23,225 bases of DNA from JBBIQV01 sp964555285 (GCA_964555285.1 CAZKRM010000047.1:1-23225), one strand, 5' to 3'; positions 8,025 through 15,913 are shown, numbered from the stretch's first letter. Numbers and translations are program-made. Notes: generated by a model from the letters alone, not told the origin.

Positions 8025-8167
8025 TCTCCGCCTGAAGCCTGGAAGGTTCTCCTCTCCGCGCAATCGCTCCATGTCTATTGTCCGCCAGATCCAACCCGAC
8101 GCGCCGGCCGTAGTCAGTCGTAAGGTTCCTGAGGCTGGGCCGACCAATGACCAGAAGGGGGGTACCT

Positions 8168-8791
8168 ATGAAACTGCGGAACTCTGTTATCGGCGTCTGT
8201 GCGGCGCTCATGATGGTCATCGCTGGGGTGAAGGATTGGGACTATTCCACGGCGACCGCCGCATCCATCCAGGCCAAGGCCTATTTTGCCGGCGGGTGCT
8301 TCTGGTGCATGGAGGAAGCTTTTGAGAAGGTCGAGGGTGTGCTGATGGCGGTCTCCGGCTATATGGATGGGACAGTAGTTAATCCCACGTATGAGCAGGT
8401 GTCAGCCGGCGGGACCGGGCATGCGGAGTCGGTTGAGGTGACCTACGATCCGGCCAAAGTGAGTTACGAGAAGCTCTTGGACGCATTCTGGCGCAATGTC
8501 GATCCCGTTACGCCCAACGCACAATTCTGCGATCACGGCAATCAGTACCGGGCGGCGATCTTTCCGGGTACCGCTGAGGAGCAGAAGCTGGCAGAGGACT
8601 CCAAGAAGACCATTGAGCAATCGAAGCGATTCAAGGAATCGATCGTCACGCAGATCGTTCCGGCATCGGCTTTTTATCCCGCGGAAGACTACCATCAAGA
8701 TTTCTACAAGAAGAACCCGGTGCGCTATAAGTTCTACAAGTACAACTGCGGCCGTGCCCAGCGGTTGGATGAGTTGTGGGGGAGGCCGTAG
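8168..8791 (+). CDS. msrA: Exported peptide-methionine (S)-S-oxide reductase
   Basis: A 207-aa MsrA, which reduces methionine-S-sulfoxide in oxidised proteins. The catalytic motif GCFWC lies at residues 43-47, followed by FEKVEGV, VSGYMDG and GGTGHAESVEV. A resolving cysteine is present at about residue 194 (YKYNCGRAQR). The start at 8168 is set by the purine run AAGGGGGG at 8155-8162; an in-frame ATG at 8147 lies before that site. An N-terminal hydrophobic segment (VIGVCAALMMVIAG) followed by TATAAS looks like a Sec signal, so the enzyme probably works in the periplasm. E. coli MsrA is cytoplasmic. It stands alone, with no msrB beside it. The 143-bp upstream gap shows no clear promoter. Confidence 0.93.
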   Translation: MKLRNSVIGVCAALMMVIAGVKDWDYSTATAASIQAKAYFAGGCFWCMEEAFEKVEGVLMAVSGYMDGTVVNPTYEQVSAGGTGHAESVEVTYDPAKVSYEKLLDAFWRNVDPVTPNAQFCDHGNQYRAAIFPGTAEEQKLAEDSKKTIEQSKRFKESIVTQIVPASAFYPAEDYHQDFYKKNPVRYKFYKYNCGRAQRLDELWGRP

Positions 8792-8876
8792 CGCGAGCTG
8801 GTGCGTAATTTCTGAGGCCATTCACTTGCCAAAAAGATGAAGGTGGGCCCCCTAAGAGAGTGATGTCAGCGGGGTG

Positions 8877-9245
8877 TTATCGTGCTTTCATCACCAATGT
8901 ACGCAGCCGTTCCCGCTGGGCCATGGTAATGTCGATGAACTCCAGTCCGAACTCCTTGTTGTCGATCCAGCGAACGATGGCCTGATTGACGCGCAGCGGC
9001 CATTGATGATCCGGCAGGAAAAGAGACAGTCGCAAGATCATCCCGATCTCGAGCGGGATTGACGAACTTGCGCGACAGCCGCTTGCCGAAATATCGAGTA
9101 ACGCGGCTTCACCTTCGAATTCGTCGTCACCGAAGAAGAACAGCCGACAGGAGAGCAGCATCCGTCTTCCTCGTCGATCCTTGAGGTGATCGCTTGCCGA
9201 GTTTGGGTTCTCGGGGTGCTGTGGTCGTGCGTCCATAACCCTCAT
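8877..9245 (-). CDS. PilZ-domain protein (c-di-GMP binding)
   Basis: A 122-aa single-domain PilZ protein. The c-di-GMP signature is present: RRGRR (RxxxR) near residues 24-28 and DISASG (DxSxxG) near 51-56, with downstream strands including IVRWIDNKEFGLEFI. This predicts ligand binding, but an output partner cannot be read from the sequence. Two in-frame start codons lie four residues apart (MRVM); GAGAGGA upstream is better spaced for the second, at about 9236. It is convergent with msrA and divergent from the aminotransferase. No GGDEF or EAL gene lies in the window. Confidence 0.82.
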   Translation of the reverse strand: MRVMDARPQHPENPNSASDHLKDRRGRRMLLSCRLFFFGDDEFEGEAALLDISASGCRASSSIPLEIGMILRLSLFLPDHQWPLRVNQAIVRWIDNKEFGLEFIDITMAQRERLRTLVMKAR

Positions 9246-9338
9246 TTCCTCTCAGCTATGCGTCAGGCCTAAACTGTACCGCGTGGCCTCTCTTTCCGCC
9301 TTCCTCAAATGGTGTAGTTCGGACGGGGGGCAGCCACG

Positions 9339-9358
9339 CCTCAGGAAAGACCCTGAGG
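9339..9358. other. Perfect 7-bp inverted repeat
   Basis: CCTCAGG, six bases, CCTGAGG. It lies in the 280-bp gap between the divergent PilZ and aminotransferase genes, with no T-run beside it, so it is more likely an operator or leader hairpin than a terminator. I see nothing else definite in this gap. Confidence 0.35.
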
Positions 9359-9527
9359 TCACAGAGAATGTGTAACAGAGAACGCCTCGAACGCAAGTAC
9401 AAACGACTAAGAAGTAACTGTCGTGCCATCAAGAATGGCGGTGTGGCGGGGTCTTGTCAAGGAGTTGACCTTCGCCCAGGTCTCTGCGAAAAAGATCGGA
9501 TTGGGATGTGAGAGAGGAGGAGCAGTG

Positions 9528-10688
9528 ATGAAGCGAACAGGGAATCTCAGGATGGCGCAGCTCGGACCGTCAGAAATCCGAGCCATGACCCAGGCTTGTG
9601 TGAACGCCAAGGGAGTGAACATGGCCCAAGGGGTCTGTGACACGCCCGTTCCTCTGCCGGTTTTGGAGGGCGCCAAGCGCGCCATGGACCAGGGGTTCAA
9701 TACCTATACGCGATTCGACGGACTCGCCGAATTACGGCAGGCGCTGGCCAAGAAGCTGGCTCGCTGCAATGGCATTCAAGCCGATCCTGAACGCAACATC
9801 ACGGTGAGCGCCGGGGCTACGGGATCGTTTCATTGCGCCTGCGCCGCCCTTTTGAACCCCGGTGATGAAGTCATTCTCTTCGAACCCTATTACCAGTACC
9901 ATGCGACGGCGTTGAAATCGGTCGATACTGTCCCTGTGTCGGTGCGGATGCAACCACCTGATTGGACCTTCTCGTTCGCCGAGGTGGAAAGCGCCGTTAC
10001 GAACCGCACCAGAGCGATTGTGGTCAATAGCCCGGGCAATCCATCCGGAAAAGTGTTTTCGCGCGCAGAACTGGAAGGGATTGCCGCGATCGCGACACGC
10101 CACGATTTGTTCGTATTCACCGATGAAATCTACGAGTACGTGTTGTATGACGGCCGACGCCACGTCAGCCTCGCGACCTTGCCCGACATGGCCGAACGGA
10201 CGATCACGATCGGAGGCTACTCCAAGACATTCAGTATTACCGGGTGGCGCATCGGCTACAGCGTTGCGGCGGAGCGATGGGCGCATCTCATCGGGGCGAT
10301 GAACGATCTGTTATATGTCTGTGCGCCTGCGCCGTTGCAAATGGGTGTGGCGGCCGGCATTCACGAGCTACCGGATTCCTTCTATCGGGAGATGGCTCGG
10401 GAGTTTCAACGGAAGCGGGATCGTTTTTGCGAGGTTCTCTCGCGGGCAGGGCTCACCCCGTCCGTTCCCCAGGGCGCCTACTACGTGCTGGCGGATGCGA
10501 GCCGGCTTCCAGGGAACACCGGCAAGGCTCGCGCGCTGGCGCTGCTGGAAATGGCCGGCGTGGCCGCCGTTCCAGGGGAAGCCTTCTTCTCGGGGCCGGA
10601 GGGCGCGCGGTTTGTGCGTTTCAGCTACGCGAAATCCGAGTCTGATTTCGACGAGGCGTGCCGGCGTTTAGCGATGCTCCATCTGTAA
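9528..10688 (+). CDS. PLP-dependent class I/II aminotransferase
   Basis: A 386-aa fold-type I aminotransferase resembling aspartate/aromatic aminotransferases of subgroup I-gamma. The PLP-binding lysine is K233 in GGYSKTFSITGWRIGY. NSPGNPSGK with N171 is the pyridoxal-contact loop, FTDEIYEYV holds the Asp and Tyr that touch the cofactor, and RFVRFSYA near residue 364 holds the carboxylate-binding arginine. The start at 9528 has GAGAGGAGG seven bases upstream; the longer open frame from 9423 lacks such a site. Amino-acid substrate cannot be assigned from sequence alone. No biosynthetic neighbour narrows it; leuCD are 3 kb away on the other strand. The gene appears to be transcribed alone. Confidence 0.9.
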   Translation: MKRTGNLRMAQLGPSEIRAMTQACVNAKGVNMAQGVCDTPVPLPVLEGAKRAMDQGFNTYTRFDGLAELRQALAKKLARCNGIQADPERNITVSAGATGSFHCACAALLNPGDEVILFEPYYQYHATALKSVDTVPVSVRMQPPDWTFSFAEVESAVTNRTRAIVVNSPGNPSGKVFSRAELEGIAAIATRHDLFVFTDEIYEYVLYDGRRHVSLATLPDMAERTITIGGYSKTFSITGWRIGYSVAAERWAHLIGAMNDLLYVCAPAPLQMGVAAGIHELPDSFYREMAREFQRKRDRFCEVLSRAGLTPSVPQGAYYVLADASRLPGNTGKARALALLEMAGVAAVPGEAFFSGPEGARFVRFSYAKSESDFDEACRRLAMLHL

Positions 10689-10718
10689 GGCGGACGGGTT
10701 CTGATTTTCTCGAAGCGC

Positions 10719-10747
10719 TTGTCCCTCGCGTCTCTGCATGGTAGATA
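10719..10747 (+). promoter_or_regulatory. Candidate promoter of the small lipoprotein gene
   Basis: TTGTCC (10719-10724), 17 bp, TAGATA (10742-10747). Since the predicted transcription start (about 10754) lies past the ATG at 10738, this site favours ATG 10777 as the translation start of the following gene. Confidence 0.35.
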
Positions 10748-10776
10748 GGGTGAAACATCGGAGAGTCCGTCCGTAT

Positions 10777-11247
10777 ATGCGTCTTGTGCAATCGCGAGTG
10801 TGCGCGCTGATTGTGACGTCGCTGTTGCTGACAGCGTGCAGTGGCCCACAATCCTCACACCTTCTGACAAGCTCGTCGCTTACCGGATCGATCACTCGTG
10901 ATTCGAGCGATCGCCGTGTGCTCGCCGGCGAATGGGATTATGAAGAGCAGGCCGTGGTTTTGCTCACTCTCGATGAAACAGGCAACGGGGCCTATGGGTG
11001 GAAGAAAGGGCGGCTTCGAACCGTCTCCTTCAGCGGTTTGCACTGGGAAGGAACCTGGTCGCAGGAAGAAAACGATCGAGAAGGGAACTTTGTCGTGGAA
11101 TTGAGTCCGGATCTTTCCGAGGGCGATGGCCGCTGGTGGTACACACGCATCGGAGATGATCGAACCCCGACGGCGAAAGGGGGGACCTTCCACCTCTCGC
11201 GGAGGACTTCCAGTTTAGCCGCCAGCGATACGCCGCCCGCTCCTTAA
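10777..11247 (+). CDS. Small hypothetical lipoprotein
   Basis: A 156-aa protein with a lipoprotein signal (hydrophobic VTSLLLTAC, cysteine at residue 21). The mature part has a beta-rich look: GEWDYEEQAVVLLTLDETG, then GLHWEGTWSQEENDREG, FVVELS and GRWWYTRIG. This W-containing pattern suggests a small beta-barrel that compares a treated and an untreated term, but I do not recognise a named family. ATG 10777 is preferred (GGAGAG eleven bases upstream and a promoter just before it); an upstream in-frame ATG at 10738 would give 169 aa. Its stop overlaps the stop region of the relic gene on the other strand. Confidence 0.65.
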   Translation: MRLVQSRVCALIVTSLLLTACSGPQSSHLLTSSSLTGSITRDSSDRRVLAGEWDYEEQAVVLLTLDETGNGAYGWKKGRLRTVSFSGLHWEGTWSQEENDREGNFVVELSPDLSEGDGRWWYTRIGDDRTPTAKGGTFHLSRRTSSLAASDTPPAP

Positions 11248-11260
11248 TCTCTCGGATTAA
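11244..11260. terminator. Small hairpin between convergent ends
   Basis: TTAATC, five bases, GATTAA form a perfect 6-bp stem just at the lipoprotein stop and the relic stop. It is AT-rich and weak, with no T-run; a role as a bidirectional terminator is possible but poorly supported. Confidence 0.25.
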
Positions 11261-11505
11261 TCGATTCAAGCAGCGCCGAATAGTCCTTCTCCCGGTATCC
11301 CCCTGGATGGCTTGCTCGAGGAGCTGGTCAACGGTCCCCCTGCCCATGACGATTAAAGTGCCGGCCTTGGCTTCGGCGAGGCTGCCGAGGACAGGCGCTT
11401 CGAAATAGTCTCCTCCGCCATCGAACATCGAGCGTTGGAATGCGCGGCGTTCATCCGGGCTGATGGTACCCATTTGAATAATGGTTCGACCGCTGCTACG
11501 CGCAT
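11244..11505 (-). pseudogene. Gutted 3-hydroxyisobutyrate-dehydrogenase-type gene
   Basis: The minus strand behind cysQ carries pieces of a beta-hydroxyacid dehydrogenase (NAD-binding family 2). From about 11497 to 11345 it reads GRTIIQMGTISPDERRAF, then GGGDYFEAPVLGSLAEAKAG, then TLIVMGRG, the second half of the NAD-binding domain. It continues into VDQLLEQA and then, one frame over, YREKDYSALLESINPRD and a stop at 11244-11246, which looks like the family's C-terminal end. One extra base in the G-run near 11300 would join the frames. An ATG at 11505 begins MRVA, like the family's N-terminus. Members are about 290 aa; about 90 remain, so most of the N-terminal Rossmann part and the helical C-terminal domain are gone. 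It lies 21 bp after cysQ, so it was probably in the same operon. Confidence 0.7.
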
Positions 11506-11526
11506 GAGACCGTCGTCTTTCCTCTG

Positions 11527-12321
11527 TCAGTGGGCTGATCTCGGGAGTTGTCGTACCTGTGATATGAGGTGATCGGGAAATCCCTGAACGGTTGCGATGA
11601 ACCCCCCAAAACGGGGAAGCGGTTGATTGTATCGGAGTAGCTGTCCCGCGCCGTCTTGCGCTGATCCGCCGGCTTCTTCGAGCAAGAGCGTTCCGGCCGC
11701 CACATCCCACTCATTTTCCGGCTCGAAGGTGACGACGCCGTGAATCGTCCCACGGGCTGCCAGCGCCAACGCCCAGGCGATGGAGCGCATCGGGCGACTG
11801 GTCATATGCGGCTCGATCGATCTGAAGCGTCCGGCATGAAGTTCCCGCGGACTGAGCGCGATCGTCGGCAGTTGGTCGGCCTCCGGCTCGTGGCGTGGCG
11901 CCGGTGCGCCGTTCAGATGGAGACCCTGGCCGCGGATCGCGGTATAGAGCTCGTCGGTCGACGGATTAAAGATCGCCGCCAGCACCGGCTGCGCGCCTTC
12001 AAGCAGCGCCACGGAGATGCAATATTCCGGTTCGTGCCGGATAAAGGCTTTGGTCCCGTCGATGGGATCGATGACCCAGACGCGTGGCTTGGTCAACCGG
12101 GCGTCGGTATCGGGAGTTTCTTCAGACAGCCATCCATCGTGTGGAAAGTGTCCGAGCAGACGATCCATGAGGATGTCATTGACGGCCTGGTCGGCCGAGG
12201 TGACCGGAGAATCGTCCGGTTTGGTGTAGATCTGAAATCCCTCTGTGGCAAGCCGCAAGGCTTCGGCTCCGGCTTCGCGTATCGCGGCGGTGAGGACTCG
12301 ATATTCCTGTTCCCAAGACAT
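11527..12321 (-). CDS. cysQ: 3'(2'),5'-bisphosphate nucleotidase / IMPase-family phosphatase
   Basis: A 264-aa member of the inositol-monophosphatase superfamily. Metal-site motifs are intact: WLSEE near residues 64-68, DPIDGTKAFI at 85-94 and NEWDVAAG near 203-210. The GTKxF context and the length are closest to CysQ, which hydrolyses 3'-phosphoadenosine 5'-phosphate to AMP in sulfate assimilation; inositol monophosphatase or histidinol phosphatase activity cannot be excluded. ATG 12321 is chosen because the family begins here; the frame remains open to 12504 but that part overlaps corA. No Shine-Dalgarno is visible, and TACTCT sits five bases before the ATG, so the message may be leaderless. 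It is divergent from corA across 91 bp, and a decayed dehydrogenase gene follows it. Confidence 0.83.
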   Translation of the reverse strand: MSWEQEYRVLTAAIREAGAEALRLATEGFQIYTKPDDSPVTSADQAVNDILMDRLLGHFPHDGWLSEETPDTDARLTKPRVWVIDPIDGTKAFIRHEPEYCISVALLEGAQPVLAAIFNPSTDELYTAIRGQGLHLNGAPAPRHEPEADQLPTIALSPRELHAGRFRSIEPHMTSRPMRSIAWALALAARGTIHGVVTFEPENEWDVAAGTLLLEEAGGSAQDGAGQLLRYNQPLPRFGGFIATVQGFPDHLISQVRQLPRSAH

Positions 12322-12373
12322 AGTGCAGAGTAGCAAGGGCGCGCTGAGATTGAAAGCCGGCTCTTTCGATCGC

Positions 12374-12402
12374 TTGACCTCCCGAGAGAATCTGCGTACA
12401 AG
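12374..12402 (+). promoter_or_regulatory. Candidate corA promoter
   Basis: TTGACC (12374-12379), a 17-bp spacer and TACAAG (12397-12402). The -35 matches five of six positions and the -10 four. The -10 ends only ten bases before the corA ATG, so the transcript would have almost no leader. It lies in the 91-bp divergent region shared with cysQ. Confidence 0.45.
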
Positions 12403-12412
12403 CAGAGCACCA

Positions 12413-13468
12413 ATGAAACTTGTCCAAAAGCGCTCGAAGAAAACCGGGTTGCCGCCGGGGACGCTGGTCCACATCGGCGAGAAAAAGTCCGACACCGTCG
12501 CCATGACGGTTTTCGACTATGCCGGCGCTCGCTGCGATGAGCGGACCGTGACCGATCCGGAAGAGTTACAGCCTCCCGCCGACGAGTCCGTCACCTGGGT
12601 GGATATCGGCGGGGTTCACAAGCTCGACCTGCTCGAAGCCTTCGGGAAACAATTTTCCCTCCATCCCCTGCTCCTTGAGGACATCGCGAATACCGATCAA
12701 CGGCCGAAGCTCGATGACTATGAATCATATTTGTTTCTGGTCATGAAGGTTCTTTCGGTCGCGGAGACGCACAATTTGCTGGTCGAGCAGGTCAGTTTCG
12801 TCATCGGGCGGAATTTCGTTTTGTCATTTCAGGAGAACGGAACCGACGTCTTCAAGCCGGTGCGGGAGCGGTTGCGCGGCGGCAAGGGCCGTCTTCGGCA
12901 GAGCGGCGCCGACTATCTGCTGTATGCTTTGGTGGATGCGATCGTGGATCAGTACTTTTTGGTCCTTGAATCTCTCGGTGAGAAAATTGAACTATTACAA
13001 GAAAAAGTGGTGGCTGATCCGAAGCCGGACACGCTGAGGGAAGTTCACGCCCTCAAGCGACAGCTGCTTTTCCTTCGTCGGGCGGTGTGGCCGCTTCGGG
13101 AAGCGACGAATGGCCTCTCCCGTTCCGATTGCCCCTTCCTGCATGAACCGACCAAAGTCTTCTTCAGGGATGTGTACGATCACGTCGTGCAGATCGTCGA
13201 TACCATCGAGACGCTCCGCGAAATGGTGTCGGCCAGCCTCGATATTTATCTGTCCAGCGTCAGCTACCGCCTCAATACGGTCATGCGAGTGCTGACCGTC
13301 ATCACGACGATTTTCATGCCGTTGAGCTTTATCGCGAGTATTTACGGTATGAACTTCGAACACATGCCGGAGCTGAAATCAGAGTGGGGCTATCCGGCCG
13401 TGCTGGGAGCGATGGGGCTGATTGCAGCGGGGATGCTGATGGCGTTTCGCCAACGGCGGTGGCTCTAG
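12413..13468 (+). CDS. corA: CorA-family Mg2+/Co2+ transporter
   Basis: A 351-aa CorA-type channel for Mg2+ (also Co2+/Ni2+), which forms an inner-membrane pentamer. The signature YGMN is at about residues 311-314, at the end of the first transmembrane helix (VITTIFMPLSFIASI). The second helix follows (VLGAMGLIAAGMLMAF) and the protein ends in the basic tail RQRRWL. The cytoplasmic N-terminal domain contains HPLLLEDIANTDQRPKLDDY, the usual CorA motif. The start at 12413 gives the family length; no Shine-Dalgarno is present, and a promoter lies immediately upstream. Upstream open frame to 12245 overlaps cysQ and is a shadow. Mg2+ dependence of CysQ-type phosphatases makes the divergent pairing suggestive, but this is only inference. 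Confidence 0.93.
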   Translation: MKLVQKRSKKTGLPPGTLVHIGEKKSDTVAMTVFDYAGARCDERTVTDPEELQPPADESVTWVDIGGVHKLDLLEAFGKQFSLHPLLLEDIANTDQRPKLDDYESYLFLVMKVLSVAETHNLLVEQVSFVIGRNFVLSFQENGTDVFKPVRERLRGGKGRLRQSGADYLLYALVDAIVDQYFLVLESLGEKIELLQEKVVADPKPDTLREVHALKRQLLFLRRAVWPLREATNGLSRSDCPFLHEPTKVFFRDVYDHVVQIVDTIETLREMVSASLDIYLSSVSYRLNTVMRVLTVITTIFMPLSFIASIYGMNFEHMPELKSEWGYPAVLGAMGLIAAGMLMAFRQRRWL

Positions 13469-13504
13469 CAAGCCATTGAAACAGCCTGCTTCGCGGGTCT
13501 CTGA

Positions 13505-13861
13505 CTATTCCTGGACTTCCACCCGATCGACGAAATAGTCGGTTTCTCCGAAGCAGGTCGTGGGGAGGTAGCGGTATTCTTTGTAGTGGAGGATTACGCG
13601 CTTGCCCAGCACTTTATCGATCTCGACGGCAACCCGTTCATCCCGGACGGTGAAGCTCCAGAGTACCGGAGCGACGCCCGGCACGGTCGTCATGGCCAGT
13701 TCGCCCTCGTAGGTTTTGCAGACCCACCCTTTTTGAGAGAATTTCTGAATATAGCCGGCTCGACTCCCATCGGAGTAACTCAGGTTGAAGGCGATGAGGA
13801 GATAGGCCGCGCCTAGAAAAAGAAGTATGGTCAGCAGGAATTTGGGACGCAAGACCTTCAT
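13505..13861 (-). CDS. Single-pass membrane protein of unknown function
   Basis: A 118-aa protein with one N-terminal membrane helix (FLLTILLFLGAAYLLIAF, about residues 8-25) and a beta-rich outer part with the motif YSDGSRAGYIQKFSQKGWVC followed by KTYEGEL. Many bacterial genomes carry this family (S-D-G-x-R-x-G, K-x-S-x-K-G, K-T-x-E-G), sometimes misnamed 6-phosphogluconate dehydrogenase; no such enzyme domain is present. Cysteines near the KGWVCKT and PTTCFG motifs could pair. The start at 13861 has GAGGA eight bases upstream. It begins 16 bp after leuD and is probably the third gene of the leuCD operon, though a link to leucine synthesis is not implied. Convergent with corA. Confidence 0.75.
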   Translation of the reverse strand: MKVLRPKFLLTILLFLGAAYLLIAFNLSYSDGSRAGYIQKFSQKGWVCKTYEGELAMTTVPGVAPVLWSFTVRDERVAVEIDKVLGKRVILHYKEYRYLPTTCFGETDYFVDRVEVQE

Positions 13862-13877
13862 GGGATAGGTCCTCAAT

Positions 13878-14501
13878 TCATGACGGAATATCGGCGAACA
13901 GCCAGGGAGCCTCGGTTTTCCGTTTCTTTTCGTAGGAGGAAATGGCGGACTCATGTTGCAGCGTCAGGCCGATCGAATCGAGCCCGCGATATAGACAATC
14001 TTTGCGGAACGGATCGATCGTGAACTTGCAGGTCCTTCCGCCCGGTGTTGTAACGGTTTGCTCGCCGAGATCCACCGTCAGCCGGTAGCTCGGTGTGGCC
14101 AGCACTTCGCGCATCATCGCCAAGACCTCGTCGGCTGTGAGGACCACGGGCAGGATGCCGTTCTGAAAACAATTATTGTAGAAAATGTCCGCGAAGCTCG
14201 GCGCAATCACGCAGCGGAATCCCTGATCGAGCAGCGCCCAGGGAGCATGTTCACGGGAGGAGCCGCAGCCGAAGTTGTCGCGGGTCAATAGAATCGTGGC
14301 GTCTTGGTAGCGGGCTTGATTCAGGAAAAAGTTCGGATCCGGCGACCCGTCTTTCTGCTTCTTCCAGTCGAAGAACAATCCCTCGCGCAGTCCCGTGCGC
14401 TTGATCGTCTTCAAGTACTGCTTCGGAATGATCTGGTCCGTATCGACGTTGACCCGGTCCAAGGGGGCGACTAAGCCGGTAAGTGCGGTAAAGGCTTGCA
14501 T
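13878..14501 (-). CDS. leuD: 3-isopropylmalate dehydratase small subunit
   Basis: A 207-aa LeuD, the swivelling small subunit that with LeuC isomerises 2-isopropylmalate to 3-isopropylmalate in leucine synthesis. Diagnostic motifs are VDTDQIIPKQYLKTI near residues 19-33, DNFGCGSSREHAPWAL near 75-90 and FADIFYNNCFQNGILP near 103-118. Length is typical (about 200). ATG 14501 is preferred because it begins at the family's usual MxxFTxLxG; an upstream in-frame ATG at 14519 overlaps leuC. The start is eight bases after the leuC stop, with GGAG upstream inside the leuC end, so the two are coupled. Confidence 0.95.
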   Translation of the reverse strand: MQAFTALTGLVAPLDRVNVDTDQIIPKQYLKTIKRTGLREGLFFDWKKQKDGSPDPNFFLNQARYQDATILLTRDNFGCGSSREHAPWALLDQGFRCVIAPSFADIFYNNCFQNGILPVVLTADEVLAMMREVLATPSYRLTVDLGEQTVTTPGGRTCKFTIDPFRKDCLYRGLDSIGLTLQHESAISSYEKKRKTEAPWLFADIPS

Positions 14502-14509
14502 GGTGTCTT

Positions 14510-15913
14510 CTAACTCCAATGACGAATATCGATAAAGTGTCCCTCGACGGCGGCCGCGACCGCCATGGCCGGGGATACCAGGTGCGTGCGTCCGCCCGCT
14601 CCCTGTCGCCCTTCAAAGTTTCGATTGCTGGTCGAGGCGCAGCGCTCGCCCGGTCGCAGCACATCGGCGTTCATCGCGAGGCACATACTGCAGCCGGCCT
14701 CCCGCCACTCGAACCCGGCTTCGCGGAAGATCTTATCGAGCCCCTCCTGTTCGGCCTGTTGCTTCACGAGACCGGAGCCGGGCACCACCATCGCATGCAC
14801 GGTCTTGGCGACCTGCTTGCCTTTGGCCAGCGAGGCGGCGAGACGCAGATCTTCAATGCGCGAATTCGTGCAGGACCCGATGAAGACGGTGTCGATCGTG
14901 ATGTCCGTGATCGGCATATTGGCGGCGAGTCCCATGTATTCCAGCGCGCGCTCGGTGGCCTTGCGGGTATTGTCGTCGGTCATCGTGGCCGGGTCCGGAA
15001 CCCGCTGATCCACTCCGAGCACCATACCGGGACTGGTTCCCCAGCTGACTTGCGGGGCGATGTCTTCGGCACGCATGACCAGAGTGGCGTCGTACTGCGC
15101 ATCGGGATCCGTCTTCAATTGTTCCCACGCCCGAACGGCCTGCTCGAACAGCGCGCCCTTCGGGGCCAAGGGACGTCCCTGAATATAGGCTGTAGTCTTT
15201 TCATCCGGAGCGACCATGCCGGCGCGGGCTCCGCCCTCGATCGACATGTTGCACAGGGTCATACGGCCTTCCATGCTTAAGGCGCGAACGGCCGATCCCG
15301 TATATTCGATGACATATCCGGTCCCACCGGCCGTGCCGATCTTGCCGATGATGGCGAGAACGATGTCCTTGGCGGAGCAGCGGTCTGAGAGGATGCCGTC
15401 GACGCGGATCTCCATCGTCTTGGGCCGTTTCTGAACCAGGCATTGCGTCGCCAGCACGTGCTCGACTTCGCTGGTGCCGATGCCGAAGGCCAGCGCGCCG
15501 AACGCGCCGTGTGTGGAGGTGTGAGAGTCGCCGCAGACGATCGTCGTGCCGGGGAGTGTAAATCCTTGTTCCGGGCCGATGACGTGGACGACGCCCTGAC
15601 GGATGTCGTTCATGCCGAACAGCGTAATGCTGAAGTCCCGGCAGTTGTCTTCCAGGGTCTGGATTTGTTTGGCGCTGACGGCATCGGCGATGCCGAGACG
15701 GCGGTCCGTGGTCGGCACATTATGGTCCGGGACGGCGAGCGTCGCGGCCGGGCGTCGCGGCCGGCGCCCGGCCAGTTTCAACCCTTCGAAGGCCTGCGGC
15801 GAGGTGACCTCATGGACCAGCTGCCGATCAATATACAAGAGTGTCGTCCCGTCCGGTTCCTCCCGTACGAGATGCGTGTCCCAAATCTTGTCGAATAATG
15901 TCTTGCCTGCCAT
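14510..15913 (-). CDS. leuC: 3-isopropylmalate dehydratase large subunit
   Basis: A 467-aa LeuC of the aconitase family. All three ligands of the 4Fe-4S cluster are present: C348 in FIGSCTNSR, and C408 and C411 in AGCSMCLAMN. Other hallmarks are PDHNVPT near residues 62-68, CGDSHTSTHGAFGALAFGIG near 127-146 and SNRNFEGRQGAGGRTHLVSP near the end. Length equals that of typical bacterial LeuC. ATG 15913 has GAGGAG at the right spacing; the frame extends upstream to 15961 without support. It is the first gene of the leuC-leuD-membrane protein operon, with a good promoter 40 nt upstream. No leucine-rich leader peptide was found in the 40-nt leader. Confidence 0.96.
   Translation of the reverse strand: MAGKTLFDKIWDTHLVREEPDGTTLLYIDRQLVHEVTSPQAFEGLKLAGRRPRRPAATLAVPDHNVPTTDRRLGIADAVSAKQIQTLEDNCRDFSITLFGMNDIRQGVVHVIGPEQGFTLPGTTIVCGDSHTSTHGAFGALAFGIGTSEVEHVLATQCLVQKRPKTMEIRVDGILSDRCSAKDIVLAIIGKIGTAGGTGYVIEYTGSAVRALSMEGRMTLCNMSIEGGARAGMVAPDEKTTAYIQGRPLAPKGALFEQAVRAWEQLKTDPDAQYDATLVMRAEDIAPQVSWGTSPGMVLGVDQRVPDPATMTDDNTRKATERALEYMGLAANMPITDITIDTVFIGSCTNSRIEDLRLAASLAKGKQVAKTVHAMVVPGSGLVKQQAEQEGLDKIFREAGFEWREAGCSMCLAMNADVLRPGERCASTSNRNFEGRQGAGGRTHLVSPAMAVAAAVEGHFIDIRHWS

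Noticed and set aside
9339..9358. Intrinsic terminator
   Set aside because: No T-run on either side and no gene ending at it.
13505..13861. Naming the small membrane protein 6-phosphogluconate dehydrogenase
   Set aside because: The family sometimes carries that name, but 118 aa with one membrane helix and no Rossmann fold cannot be that enzyme.
14519..15280. 253-codon plus-strand frame opposite leuC
   Set aside because: Mirror frame of leuC, whose three cluster cysteines and length are intact; GC-rich DNA commonly leaves such open antisense frames.
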